Assembly: GCA_016177875.1 (NCBI GenBank)
Contig: JACOUL010000021.1
Coordinates: forward strand, 1-64,000
Source of the DNA: Burkholderiales bacterium
Lineage (GTDB): Bacteria; Pseudomonadota; Gammaproteobacteria; Burkholderiales; Burkholderiaceae_D
Direction: 5' to 3'
Length of the DNA stretch: 64,000 bases
Each line of letters begins with the position of its first letter. The first letter of the stretch is position 1. The notes below the pieces were generated by a model. That model searched no databases and was not told the DNA's origin. It worked only from the letters and a program-made list of their open reading frames with translations. The position numbers were made by a program, and so were the translations under genes. Below, in pieces: positions 36,095 to 44,571 of the stretch.

Positions 36095-36175
36095 GAACGA
36101 CTCCTTTCATGGGCTGCGAAAATGGCTCATGCCCAACATATCACGCTCGATAGGGGGGGCTTTGACGGGGCGCAA

Positions 36176-38620
36176 TTAGCGCGCCGCCGCCTGCAGCAAA
36201 AATTTTTCCAAGCCGTCGATGGCGGATCGATCGCGCGCGAGGCGATGTTTGTTGGCCGCTATCTTGTTCGACATCGTGCGCCGTAATTCGGCATTGTTGC
36301 CCAGCTTGCTCGCGATATCGATATACGAATCGATATCGCGAGCAATGGTTTCTTCCATGCCTATCATCTTGAGCATGGCTGGGCTATGCATGCCGCGCAT
36401 GAGCTGCCCCGGCATGGTGACGATAGGCAGGTTGCAATTGATTGCCTCTAGCGTCGAGTTGCAGCCGTTCCAGCCGAGGCTGTCGAGGAATACGTCGGCG
36501 AGCTGGTTGACCGCGAGATAATCGGTTGCTTGCAAATGCGGCAGCACGAGGACGTAATCCTCCGCCTGCAAGCCTTTACTGCGGAATTCTTGAGCGATGC
36601 GATCGACGAAGCGCTGGGTCAGCTCGGGCGATTGCGGATAATCGATGAAGGCGAATTGGCATTTCCCGACGCGTTCGGCGATGGCCGGAAACACCATGTC
36701 GAATTGCGGCAGATATTTGAACAGCGATTGCGCGCAAAAGAACAAGGGGCGGTCTTCCGCCAAGCCGAAGCTGCCGCGGGCATAGGTGGTCGGCGGATGT
36801 TCAGTCGCTTCGCAATACACCGACAGGTTCGGCAGGCGCACCAGCTTTTCCGAATAATGCGCATCGGCGCCGGCCGGCTCCATCAAAGCGCTGCTTAAAA
36901 AATAATCAATGGTGGGTAAGCCGCTGGTCTGCGGATGGCCCCAGGAATTGCATTGCACGGGGGCTAAACGCAATGCCGCCAAGCTCGCGGAAATCGGGCT
37001 CATGCCGATCTCCGGGTAGATCAAGACATCGAGTTCGTCGGCGCGTATGGCGGAAGCCAATTCTTCGAGTGAGTCGGTATCTTCGACAAATCGCTCGAAG
37101 CGCATGCGCGCAATGTCGGTTTGCGCATCCTTTAAAGCTTGCTTGCCGGTGAAGTAGCCGTACAAGGCAAATTTGCCCGGATCGAGCTGTTCAAGCCAGC
37201 CTTTGATCGGTAGTTTCCAATTGGAATGGCTGTGAAAAAACGCGGACACGAAGCCTACGCGCAGGCGCGCGCGCGGTGTGGCGGAAGGGACGATCGGCGC
37301 CGACCATTGCGGATATTTGACGGACATGATTTTGGTCATCAATTCGCCGTATGAGATCTGCAATTCGCGATCATTCTGTCCTTGGTAAGCCAGGTAGAAC
37401 GGCTGCATGCTTTGCGCCGCCATTACCGCTGCGTCGATTGCCGATGGACTGTCGAGTTGCATGGCGCGGGTGAGCTTTTCCAAGCCCTCGCGATAGTGAG
37501 CGCGCGCAACGGCGATTTCTTCGAAGTCTTTGTACACCACCGGAATGTGCGCCATGCATTCGGCCCAGCGCGCGGCAAAAAAATCCGGCCGGCATTTCAC
37601 CGCCTGTTCATAGCACAGCATGGCATCGCGGCAGCGATCCTGCGCACGGTAGACATTCCCGAGGTTGTAATGCGCTTCCGCGAAATCGGGGCGCAGCCGC
37701 AGCGCTTGCTTGTAGCTTGCAATGGCTTGCTGCAATTCGCCGACATCGAAGTAGGCATTGCCCAAACCGTAATGCGCCTCAGGCGCGCTGCCGAGCTCGC
37801 GCACCGCCGCTTCGAATGCCGCGACGGCATGAGCGCCTCTTCCTTGCTGCAACAAGGTTTCGCCCAAGTGCAGATGGGCTGCCAAATTGCGCGAATCGAA
37901 GGCCAGGGCACGACGAAAACATTCGCACGCCTCTTCGAGCGATCCTTGCGCGCGCATTGCCTGCCCCAGGCCATCCAGCGCATCGGCTGATTCGGGATGC
38001 AGTTCAAGCCCGCGCCGGAACCAGGATTGCGCTTCTGAGACGCGCCTTGTTTCCAGCAAGGCGTTGCCCATGCCGATGGCCGCTTCGGCAAATGCCGGCT
38101 GGATCGCCAGGGCACGCTCATACCATTCGGTCGCCCGCATCGGCTGATTCAGTTTCAAGAGGCAATTGCCCAGGTTGAATGCGGCCGGCGCGAAATCCGG
38201 CTTCAGCCGGATGGCTTCTTCATAGCAGTGGCAGGCGGCTTGCAAATCGCCATGCTCTTGCATCACGTTGCCGAGATTGCTGTGAAATGCGGCGGTCGTG
38301 GGCTGACATTCGATGGCTTGCGAGATCAATGCGATCGCTTGCTCAAAGTCGCCGTTCGCACCGGCGATCAAGCCGCTTAAATGCAAGGCGTCCGCATGCC
38401 TGGGCTCCTTCTCCAGGATTTGCCGATAAATCGTGGCGGCTTGAACGAGATTGCCGGCTTGGTGATGAGTGATTGCGCGCTTGAGCAGGGTCGCGGCATC
38501 TTCAGCGGCGGGCGGCGATGACAGCGTTGCGGTTGGATGGTCGGCTTCGAGTTTGCCGCAGCACTTCTTAAAGCGCAATCCGCTGCCGCATGGGCAGGGA
38601 TCGTTGCGTCCGATACTCAT
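36176..38620 (-). CDS. SEC-C/TPR protein with O-GlcNAc transferase-like (SPINDLY-type) domain
   Basis: 814 residues from the ATG at 38620, preceded by GGAGACAAAC. Residues 1-22 are a SEC-C zinc motif (C9, C11, C20, C21 in NDPCPCGSG...KKCC). TPR repeats run from about 45 to 370 (VQAATIYRQILEKEPRHADALHLSG and many alike). Residues about 440-814 match family 41 glycosyltransferases: RLRVGFVSAFFHSH, DVLIYPEIGMSPIS, QCNSWGHPQTSGLPTIDYFLS, DVFLDSLGWNGCNSTLEAINCNLPIVTMPG. Expected to glycosylate proteins with GlcNAc or another sugar; target unknown. The SEC-C head on such an enzyme is uncommon. Confidence 0.88.
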   Translation of the reverse strand: MSIGRNDPCPCGSGLRFKKCCGKLEADHPTATLSSPPAAEDAATLLKRAITHHQAGNLVQAATIYRQILEKEPRHADALHLSGLIAGANGDFEQAIALISQAIECQPTTAAFHSNLGNVMQEHGDLQAACHCYEEAIRLKPDFAPAAFNLGNCLLKLNQPMRATEWYERALAIQPAFAEAAIGMGNALLETRRVSEAQSWFRRGLELHPESADALDGLGQAMRAQGSLEEACECFRRALAFDSRNLAAHLHLGETLLQQGRGAHAVAAFEAAVRELGSAPEAHYGLGNAYFDVGELQQAIASYKQALRLRPDFAEAHYNLGNVYRAQDRCRDAMLCYEQAVKCRPDFFAARWAECMAHIPVVYKDFEEIAVARAHYREGLEKLTRAMQLDSPSAIDAAVMAAQSMQPFYLAYQGQNDRELQISYGELMTKIMSVKYPQWSAPIVPSATPRARLRVGFVSAFFHSHSNWKLPIKGWLEQLDPGKFALYGYFTGKQALKDAQTDIARMRFERFVEDTDSLEELASAIRADELDVLIYPEIGMSPISASLAALRLAPVQCNSWGHPQTSGLPTIDYFLSSALMEPAGADAHYSEKLVRLPNLSVYCEATEHPPTTYARGSFGLAEDRPLFFCAQSLFKYLPQFDMVFPAIAERVGKCQFAFIDYPQSPELTQRFVDRIAQEFRSKGLQAEDYVLVLPHLQATDYLAVNQLADVFLDSLGWNGCNSTLEAINCNLPIVTMPGQLMRGMHSPAMLKMIGMEETIARDIDSYIDIASKLGNNAELRRTMSNKIAANKHRLARDRSAIDGLEKFLLQAAAR

Positions 38621-38749
38621 GTTTGTCTCCATTGCGCACGTACTTTGCGTGCAGGCATTATCGTATCGCCGTTAGTGAAGCGCGGACTACGGCTTTTCAA
38701 TTCGTATAGGGTTTCAATCAACAAAATCCGACTGGCAAGCATGGTCAAA

Positions 38750-38765
38750 CTGGCCAATTGGCCAG
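38750..38765. promoter_or_regulatory. Palindromic operator upstream of esterase 1
   Basis: CTGGCCAATTGGCCAG is a perfect 16-base inverted repeat, 364 bases before the esterase 1 start. Unlike the other three sites there is no -10 hexamer 31 bases downstream; the best promoter is TTGAGT (38794) and TAATAT (38816-38821), so the site centre would sit near -70. A second, degenerate half site (ACTGGCAAGC) lies 19 bases upstream. Confidence 0.5.
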
Positions 38766-38793
38766 GTTTTACGCCTTAATGGCCCAAATTGAC

Positions 38794-38821
38794 TTGAGTG
38801 TTTTCAATACTGTCTTAATAT
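38794..38821 (+). promoter_or_regulatory. Possible promoter of esterase 1
   Basis: TTGAGT at 38794-38799 and TAATAT at 38816-38821 are 16 bases apart. The perfect palindrome lies 28 bases upstream. The leader from here to the start codon is about 300 bases and contains the 12-codon ORF at 38909. Confidence 0.35.
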
Positions 38822-38908
38822 GAAACTGCATTTTTAACCGATCGAAAGATTCATGAAAGGGTCGGTAAGCAGACGGCGATAGCCGCAAAAAAACAAGAGG
38901 AGACAGAC

Positions 38909-38947
38909 ATGAATCACGCATCGTATACCTATCAGCATCCCAGCTGA
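38909..38947 (+). CDS. Possible 12-codon leader peptide upstream of esterase 1
   Basis: ATG at 38909 gives MNHASYTYQHPS and a stop. It is preceded by AAGAGGAGACAGAC, a ribosome binding site as strong as any in the window, and ends 180 bases before the esterase. Two Tyr and two His in 12 residues recall leader peptides, but no clear attenuator was found; GATCCCCC after its stop could pair with GGGGGGATC near 39035-39044. May also be a remnant of an old gene start. Confidence 0.35.
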   Translation: MNHASYTYQHPS

Positions 38948-39129
38948 TCCCCCATTTCTCCCCCCATTTTTTAGCTGCCGCGAAGAGCGCGTTCGCAATC
39001 TTTTCTGCAGCGTTTGCCGTACCGGCCTAAGCGGCGGGGGGGATCTTACTCGCGATTGGCCGAGTTTTATCTATTTGAATATCAGAAGAGCGTAAAGCTC
39101 CCCTCACTATTATCTATGGAGATATGAGC

Positions 39130-40368
39130 ATGACAGTTATAACTACGAGACAAACCCGAACGTCGCGATTGCGCAAGAAGGCCTTGGCGGCGGCACTCGC
39201 TCCAGTACTTGCTTTTGGAACGACGTCAGCTTGGGCGTTAACCCAGGTGACCAGCTTCGGCAGCAATCCGGGTGCGCTGCAGATGTTCAAGCATGTGCCG
39301 TCGAGCATGCCGTCCAATGCGCCGCTGGTGGTGGCGCTGCATGGCTGTACGCAGACGGCGGCAGCCTATGAAGCATCCGGCTGGACCGCGCTGGCCAATA
39401 CGCACAAGTTCTATGTCGTCTACCCGCAGCAAGTGAGCGGCAACAACTCGAACAAGTGCTTCAACTGGTTCGAGCCGGGCGACATTGCGCGCGGCCAGGG
39501 CGAAGCCCTGTCGATCAAGCAAATGGTCGACAACATGAAGGCCAACTATTCCATCGATGCCAATCGCGTGTTCGTCACGGGCCTGTCCGCCGGCGGTTTC
39601 ATGACGGCGGTAATGGGGGCCACCTATCCCGACGTGTTTGCCGGTGCCGCGCCGATTGCCGGCGGTCCCTACAAGTGCGCTACATCCATGTCTGCCGCGT
39701 TCAGCTGCATGAGTCCGGGTGTGGACAAGTCGGCAACCGCCTGGGGCGATCTGGCGCGCAGCGGCTACAGCGGCTATAGCGGCCGCAAGCCCAAGGTCTC
39801 CATCTGGCAGGGCACTTCGGATACTACCGTCAAGCCGATGAACATGACCGAGTTGATGGAACAATTTACCAACTACGCGGGCGTCGATCAGACCGCCGAT
39901 GTGAGCGATACGGTGGCGGGGTATCCACACAAGGTCTATAAGAACAGCGGCGGCACGCCTTGGGTGGAAACCTATTCCATTACCAATATGGCGCATGGCA
40001 CGCCGGTCGATCCGGGCACCGGCGCCAGCCAGTGCGGCGCGGCAGGCGCCTACATTCTCGATGTGAACATCTGCTCCAGCTATTACATCGGCAAGTTCTT
40101 CGGCATCATCGGCGGTTCGGGCACGACGACCACCACTGCGGGCGGCACGACCACAACGACCGCAACCACGACCACTACTACCACGGCCGGCACATGCTAC
40201 AAGTCGAGCAACTACTCGCACGTCACGGGAGGCCGCGCCTATAACAGCATGGGCTATGCCAAGGCCAACGGTTCTAATCAGAACATGGGCTTGAACAATA
40301 CCTACGTGATCACTAAGCTGCGCAAAACCGGCACCAATTACTACGTGATCGACAATACCTGCCCGTAA
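39130..40368 (+). CDS. Secreted esterase, PHB depolymerase family, paralogue 1
   Basis: 412 residues from the ATG at 39130 (GGAG eight bases upstream; an ATG at 39124 is closer to it). Signal peptide about 1-36 (cut SAWA-L). Catalytic domain about 37-325 of the Esterase_phb type: HGCTQTAAAY oxyanion segment at 71-80, lipase box GLSAG with S153, Asp in GTSDTTVK, His in NMAHGTPVDPG. It ends in a Thr-rich linker (about 330-355) and a 57-residue domain (356-412) starting CYKSSNY and ending NTCP. Homologues act on poly(3-hydroxybutyrate) or on feruloyl/acetyl esters. Closest to paralogue 4 in the catalytic part. Confidence 0.88.
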   Translation: MTVITTRQTRTSRLRKKALAAALAPVLAFGTTSAWALTQVTSFGSNPGALQMFKHVPSSMPSNAPLVVALHGCTQTAAAYEASGWTALANTHKFYVVYPQQVSGNNSNKCFNWFEPGDIARGQGEALSIKQMVDNMKANYSIDANRVFVTGLSAGGFMTAVMGATYPDVFAGAAPIAGGPYKCATSMSAAFSCMSPGVDKSATAWGDLARSGYSGYSGRKPKVSIWQGTSDTTVKPMNMTELMEQFTNYAGVDQTADVSDTVAGYPHKVYKNSGGTPWVETYSITNMAHGTPVDPGTGASQCGAAGAYILDVNICSSYYIGKFFGIIGGSGTTTTTAGGTTTTTATTTTTTTAGTCYKSSNYSHVTGGRAYNSMGYAKANGSNQNMGLNNTYVITKLRKTGTNYYVIDNTCP

Positions 40369-40391
40369 TCGAGAACTATGTAATGTGCCGC

Positions 40392-40430
40392 CGGCCCGGC
40401 ATCGTTCTTTACTCGGAACGTGCCGGGCCG
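40392..40430 (+). terminator. Hairpin after esterase 1
   Basis: CGGCCCGGCA at 40392-40401 pairs with TGCCGGGCCG at 40421-40430, extended by CGTTC/GAACG inside. The T-run after it is poor (TTCGATTT), so termination efficiency is uncertain. Confidence 0.6.
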
Positions 40431-40563
40431 TTCGATTTAACAATGCTTATCAATTCTGCAGCCCACGCAAAGAGCAGCGATTTGATGCGCTGCTTTTGCC
40501 CCAATTCCCTCTCTAGATTTCGTCTAAGCAAGCTATTTCGTTGCTTTGCGTCATTCATTCTGC

Positions 40564-40607
40564 CTGGCCGTTCGGCCAGTTTTCCGTACGTCAACACCGA
40601 CTATGCT
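40564..40607 (+). promoter_or_regulatory. Palindromic operator and -10 element of esterase 2
   Basis: CTGGCCGTTCGGCCAG at 40564-40579 is an inverted repeat with CTGGCC/GGCCAG arms, followed by TTTT. TATGCT at 40602-40607 starts 30.5 bases from its centre, placing the palindrome close to -42. No -35 consensus is seen, as expected for an activator-dependent promoter. The region 40369-40752 holds no gene. Confidence 0.55.
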
Positions 40608-40752
40608 GATCACAGCGCCACGACACTTTATGGTGCAGAAATAAAATCAATCAATATCTCAAGAGGAACTGTCCAGTCATTAAAAAAAATAAAACAGCAA
40701 GAGCGAAAAGCCGCCATCAAAAAAAACAATGCAAATAAATGGAGACGAAAAA

Positions 40753-42009
40753 ATGTTGAAATTCAAACGCGCTACTCTTAGCATCGCAGTCGCTGCGGCA
40801 TTAGCGACACCATTTGCAGTGCAAGCTGTCACCGCCGGTCCAGGCGCATGGTCGGGCCAGCAAACTTGGGCAGCCGATTCGGTGAATGGCGGCAATCTCA
40901 CCGGCTTCTTTTATTTCCCCGCTTCGCAACCCGTCAAAAACGGCATGCGTGCATTGGTCTTGGTGCTGCACGGTTGTACCCAAACTGCCGCCGGCGATGT
41001 GATCAACGATTCCACCGACAACGGCTTCAATTGGAAAACAGTCGCGGAAAATTACGGTGCCGTGATCCTGGCGCCGAATGCGACCGGTAACGTCTACAGC
41101 AATCACTGCTGGGACTATGCGAATACGGCACCGAATCGCTCATCGGGCCATGCCGGCATCTTGCTCGACTTGATTAATCGCTTCAAGAATAACTCTACTT
41201 ACGCCATCGATCCGAACCAGGTGTATGTCACTGGTTTGTCGTCGGGTGGCGGCATGACTATGGTGCTGGGATGTATTGCGCCCGATGTTTTTGCCGGTAT
41301 CGGCATTAACGCCGGCCCTACTCCAGGCACCACCACTTTGCAAATCGGCATGGTGCCGTCAGGGTATACGGCGACCAATGCGCGCGACAAGTGCAAAGCA
41401 TGGGCTGGCACGAATTCCGGCGCGTTCAATACGCAGATTGCCGGCGCTGTGTGGGGCACCAGCGACATTACCGTCGACCCGAAATACGGACCGCTGGCCA
41501 CCTCTGCATTCCGTCAAATCTATGGTGGAACCTATACCAAGCTCGCCACCGAGTCGATTGCCACCGGCGGCACCAACACGCCTTACAAGGACAGCAGCGG
41601 CCGCATTCGTACGCATGAGATCAGCGTTTCCGGTATGGCGCATGCCTGGCCGGCAGGCTCCGGCGGACAGAATGGACACTATGTGGATGCCACCCATATT
41701 CACTATCCATCGTGGGTGATGAACTTCTTCTTCGCCAACAATATTCGTGCAACGGGGGGCTCCACAACCACGACTACGGCCGGCGGCACAACTACGACGA
41801 CGACCGCAACGACGACCACGACGACGGCCGGCGCATGCTACAAGTCGAGTAACTACGCGCACGTTACCGGTGGCCGTGCCTATAACAGCTTGGGTTATGC
41901 CAAGGCCAACGGTTCGAACCAGAACATGGGCTTGAACAATACCTTCACGACCACCAAGCTGCGCAAAACCGGCACCAATTACTATGTGATCGATAGCACT
42001 TGTCCGTAA
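40753..42009 (+). CDS. Secreted esterase, PHB depolymerase family, paralogue 2
   Basis: 418 residues from the ATG at 40753, with GGAGAC nine bases upstream. Signal peptide about 1-25 (cut VQA-V). Catalytic domain with HGCTQTAAGD at 73-82, lipase box GLSSG with S163, Asp in WGTSDITV and His in GMAHAWPAGSGG. Thr-rich linker at about 335-361 and the C-terminal domain at 362-418. The catalytic domain is similar to paralogue 3 (GAWSxxQTWAxD start, DGGFNWKT-like segment) and much less to paralogues 1 and 4. Confidence 0.88.
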   Translation: MLKFKRATLSIAVAAALATPFAVQAVTAGPGAWSGQQTWAADSVNGGNLTGFFYFPASQPVKNGMRALVLVLHGCTQTAAGDVINDSTDNGFNWKTVAENYGAVILAPNATGNVYSNHCWDYANTAPNRSSGHAGILLDLINRFKNNSTYAIDPNQVYVTGLSSGGGMTMVLGCIAPDVFAGIGINAGPTPGTTTLQIGMVPSGYTATNARDKCKAWAGTNSGAFNTQIAGAVWGTSDITVDPKYGPLATSAFRQIYGGTYTKLATESIATGGTNTPYKDSSGRIRTHEISVSGMAHAWPAGSGGQNGHYVDATHIHYPSWVMNFFFANNIRATGGSTTTTTAGGTTTTTTATTTTTTAGACYKSSNYAHVTGGRAYNSLGYAKANGSNQNMGLNNTFTTTKLRKTGTNYYVIDSTCP

Positions 42010-42065
42010 TCAGTTGTTTTATGTAGCACCTTGATTTGCAGTACCTTCATTTGGTCTCTTCTCAT

Positions 42066-42098
42066 GTGCCCGGTTCGTAAGAGCCGGGCACTTTTTTA
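42066..42098 (+). terminator. Rho-independent terminator of esterase 2
   Basis: GTGCCCGG (42066-42073) pairs with CCGGGCAC (42084-42091), then TTTTTT. Sits 57 bases after the stop codon. A clear terminator. Confidence 0.88.
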
Positions 42099-42191
42099 TT
42101 GCGCAACGCACAGCTTGGATTGTCTTCTATGATGGCGCGGCGTAACGCAGCTTTCCTCTGTGAATTTGTGTTGCTAAGCAGCAGTTCACGA

Positions 42192-42236
42192 CTGGCTGGA
42201 TGGCCAGTTTACCTTCCATGGTTCGTTTACTACGAT
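42192..42236 (+). promoter_or_regulatory. Palindromic operator and -10 element of esterase 3
   Basis: CTGGCTGGATGGCCAG at 42192-42207 has CTGGC/GCCAG arms; TTT follows. TACGAT at 42231-42236 begins 31.5 bases from the centre, the same spacing as at 44775 and 26347. The core TTACTACGATG matches TTACTATGATT of the esterase 4 site. GCTAAGCAGCA lies 23 bases upstream and recurs before esterase 4. The other content of 42010-42349 is a terminator only. Confidence 0.55.
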
Positions 42237-42349
42237 GAGCAAATTGGCAAGAGAAAGAGCGGATGAGCGCATAAGAAATCTTTCCTCGCCATACTTAAAA
42301 ACAAGACGGTAAAAAAGCCGCACCCTCATAGACCAAAGGAGACAATTCG

Positions 42350-43612
42350 ATGTTTAGCACTAGACGCACCATTTTGCGTGCAGCGATCGCGGCCGCATTC
42401 TTTACCCCCTTTGCAGTTCAAGCAGCACAAGCCGGTCCCGGCGCTTGGTCTTCCGAGCAAACCTGGGCCACCGACGTCAATCACGGCAGCGTTCCGCTGA
42501 AGGGATTCTATTACTGGCCCGCTACGCAGCCGGTCGCATCGAATGGCCTGCGGGCCTTGGTGCTGGTGCTGCATGGCTGTGCCCAGACTGCATCGGGCGA
42601 TGTCATCAACAACGGTGACGGCGGCTTCAACTGGAAAACAATGGCTGACCAGTACGGTGCCGTCATCCTCGCGCCGAACGCCACCGGCAACGTCGCCAAC
42701 GCGCACTGCTGGGATTACTACGGCGCCAGCCACACCCGCACGTCCGGCCACAACGGCGTACTGCTGGATTTGATCAACCGCTTCAAGAACAACTCTCAAT
42801 ACGCGATCGATCCCAATCAGGTCTATGTGACCGGCTTATCTTCCGGCGGCGGTCAGACCATGGTCTTGGGATGCTTGGCACCGGACATTTTCGCCGGTAT
42901 CGGCAATAACGCGGGTCCGGCGCTAGGCACCAGCTCCAACCAGATCGGTAGCGTGCCCGCGGGCTTTACCTCGACCACCGCAGCCAACAACTGCCGCAAT
43001 ATCGCCGGCAGCAGCTCCAGTTATTTTTCGACGCAAATCGCCAGTGCGATCTGGGGTACTTCCGACTACCTGGTTGGTCAGGCTTATGGCCCGTTGAACA
43101 TGGAAGCCATGCGTCTGGTCTACGGCGGCTCTTACAGTAGCGCTACCTTCACGGTGACAGGTGGCGGTAACGGTACGCGACATACCAATACCAGTAGTGG
43201 CAAGCTTCGTACCTCTCAAATTTCCGTAACGAGTCTTGGCCATGCCTGGCCGGCGGGTTCTGGTGGACAAAACACCAACTATGTCGATGCCACCAAGGTG
43301 AACTATCCAGTTTACATCATGGATTACTGGTTCAAGAACAACCTACGTGTAACCGGCGGTTCGACCACAACCACGACTACGGCGGGCGGCACAACTACGA
43401 CAACGACCGCATCAACGACCACGACGACGGCCGGCGCATGCTACAAGTCGAGTAACTATGCGCACGTTACCGGTGGCCGTGCCTATAACAGTATGGGTTA
43501 TGCCAAGGCCAACGGTTCGAATCAGAACATGGGCTTGAACAATACCTTCACGACCACCAAGCTGCGTAAGACCGGCGCCAATTACTACGTGATCGACAAC
43601 ACCTGTCCGTAA
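42350..43612 (+). CDS. Secreted esterase, PHB depolymerase family, paralogue 3
   Basis: 420 residues; AAAGGAGACAATTCG precedes the ATG. Signal peptide about 1-25 (cut VQA-A). HGCAQTASGD at 75-84, lipase box GLSSG with S164, Asp in WGTSDYLV, His in LGHAWPAGSGG. Linker with Thr runs about 338-363, C-terminal domain 364-420. Catalytic part is a close relative of paralogue 2; the linker and tail DNA are nearly identical to paralogue 2. Confidence 0.88.
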   Translation: MFSTRRTILRAAIAAAFFTPFAVQAAQAGPGAWSSEQTWATDVNHGSVPLKGFYYWPATQPVASNGLRALVLVLHGCAQTASGDVINNGDGGFNWKTMADQYGAVILAPNATGNVANAHCWDYYGASHTRTSGHNGVLLDLINRFKNNSQYAIDPNQVYVTGLSSGGGQTMVLGCLAPDIFAGIGNNAGPALGTSSNQIGSVPAGFTSTTAANNCRNIAGSSSSYFSTQIASAIWGTSDYLVGQAYGPLNMEAMRLVYGGSYSSATFTVTGGGNGTRHTNTSSGKLRTSQISVTSLGHAWPAGSGGQNTNYVDATKVNYPVYIMDYWFKNNLRVTGGSTTTTTTAGGTTTTTTASTTTTTAGACYKSSNYAHVTGGRAYNSMGYAKANGSNQNMGLNNTFTTTKLRKTGANYYVIDNTCP

Positions 43613-43626
43613 TCGTATGACGCTGC

Positions 43627-43656
43627 AACGAGGCGAAGCGTGCGCTTCACCTCGTT
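43627..43656 (+). terminator. Hairpin after esterase 3
   Basis: AACGAGGCGAAGCG pairs with CGCTTCACCTCGTT with one mismatch. No T-run follows, so it may protect the mRNA end instead of terminating. A T-run of eight lies later, at 43766-43773. Confidence 0.5.
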
Positions 43657-43661
43657 CGCAA

Positions 43662-43701
43662 AATTTGTTGAGGACAGAGCACACTTCGTGTAGCGCTGTC
43701 C
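43662..43701. repeat. Third copy of the ATTTGTTGAGGACAGAG repeat
   Basis: AATTTGTTGAGGACAGAGCA, then an inverted GCGCTGTCC at 43693-43701, forming GGACAGAGC-loop-GCGCTGTCC. The head is identical to the copy at 29109. Short palindromic repeat, REP-like. Confidence 0.5.
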
Positions 43702-43791
43702 TTATTCGCGACAAACGGCGTTTCATGGCGGGATTTCGGCGTACTCGCGAAGGCGGGTGCGCCGCTTTTTTTTAATACGCTCGATGTGCGC

Positions 43792-44571
43792 TTAGCTCAA
43801 CAAGCCGAGCAGCAAAGCTTTTGCCACCGCTTGCGTGCGGTTCCTGACTTCGAGCTTGGCGAAAATCTGCTCGACATGGTACTTGACGTTCTTCTCGGTG
43901 ATTTCGAGAATCTGCGCAATTTCCCAGTTGGTCTTGCCTTCATTGAGCCAGCGCAAAATTTGTCTCTGCCGTTCGCTCAAGGGCTCATGGGTCGGGCCGG
44001 CAAGGCGGCCGAATTCCTGCACGGTAGTCAGCGCACGCAATAGCGCCAAATGCAAATGCGGTGTGAGCAATTTGAGAAGGAAAATTTCGCGTTCGCCGAC
44101 TTCACCGGGAATGCGCGAAAAGATGAAATAGCTGGCCAACGTGCGTTGTACATCCAGCACGCCATGAGCGATGGTATTGCGGAGCTGGTATTTGTTGAAG
44201 ATGCTGACCCAATCTTTCGGATAAGTGGCGTCATCGCGGCCGCTTTGGAAAACCACAGGCTGTTGCGTCATGCGCCATTTTTGCATGAGCGGACTATCCA
44301 CGCGTCCATCAGGCGTTGCCAGCTCGTCGAAATAAGTGGGCGGATAGTTGTGATGCAAAACCTTGTGAGCATAGCTCCCCTTGGGGGTGACTCCGCCCAC
44401 TCCGCACACCATGACATCCTGGTGTAAAACGGCTTGCACATCGTGATTGATTAGATTGAGTAGGGCTTCTGAATCGTGCACATCCGTGGCGCACACGATG
44501 ACATTCATGAGCATGCCCGGATCGATACCCAGCTCAGTGGCGCGCTGTTGCGCATCCATCTCCTTTACCAA
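43792..44571 (-). CDS. LuxR-type transcriptional regulator, EpsA-like (regulator 2)
   Basis: 259 residues if TTG at 44571 is the start, six bases after GGAGACAAAA; TTG at 44583 and ATG at 44559 (with SD touching it) are alternatives. The sensor-like domain contains FQSGRDDATYPKDWVSIFNKYQLRNT, a segment almost the same as in regulator 1. The C-terminal LuxR helix-turn-helix reads SERQRQILRWLNEGKTNWEIAQIL...NVKYHVEQIFAKL. Divergent from esterase 4, with a palindrome between. The best candidate to bind the CTGGCC-N4-GGCCAG sites, by position only. Confidence 0.85.
   Translation of the reverse strand: MVKEMDAQQRATELGIDPGMLMNVIVCATDVHDSEALLNLINHDVQAVLHQDVMVCGVGGVTPKGSYAHKVLHHNYPPTYFDELATPDGRVDSPLMQKWRMTQQPVVFQSGRDDATYPKDWVSIFNKYQLRNTIAHGVLDVQRTLASYFIFSRIPGEVGEREIFLLKLLTPHLHLALLRALTTVQEFGRLAGPTHEPLSERQRQILRWLNEGKTNWEIAQILEITEKNVKYHVEQIFAKLEVRNRTQAVAKALLLGLLS

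Noticed and set aside
40126..40195. Tandem triplet repeats as a possible CRISPR or minisatellite
   Set aside because: They are in frame and encode Thr-rich linkers; there are no spacers or cas genes.
39238..40443. 401-codon frame on the minus strand of esterase 1
   Set aside because: Antisense shadow of a GC-rich gene; no family pattern, and the plus strand has signal peptide and lipase box.
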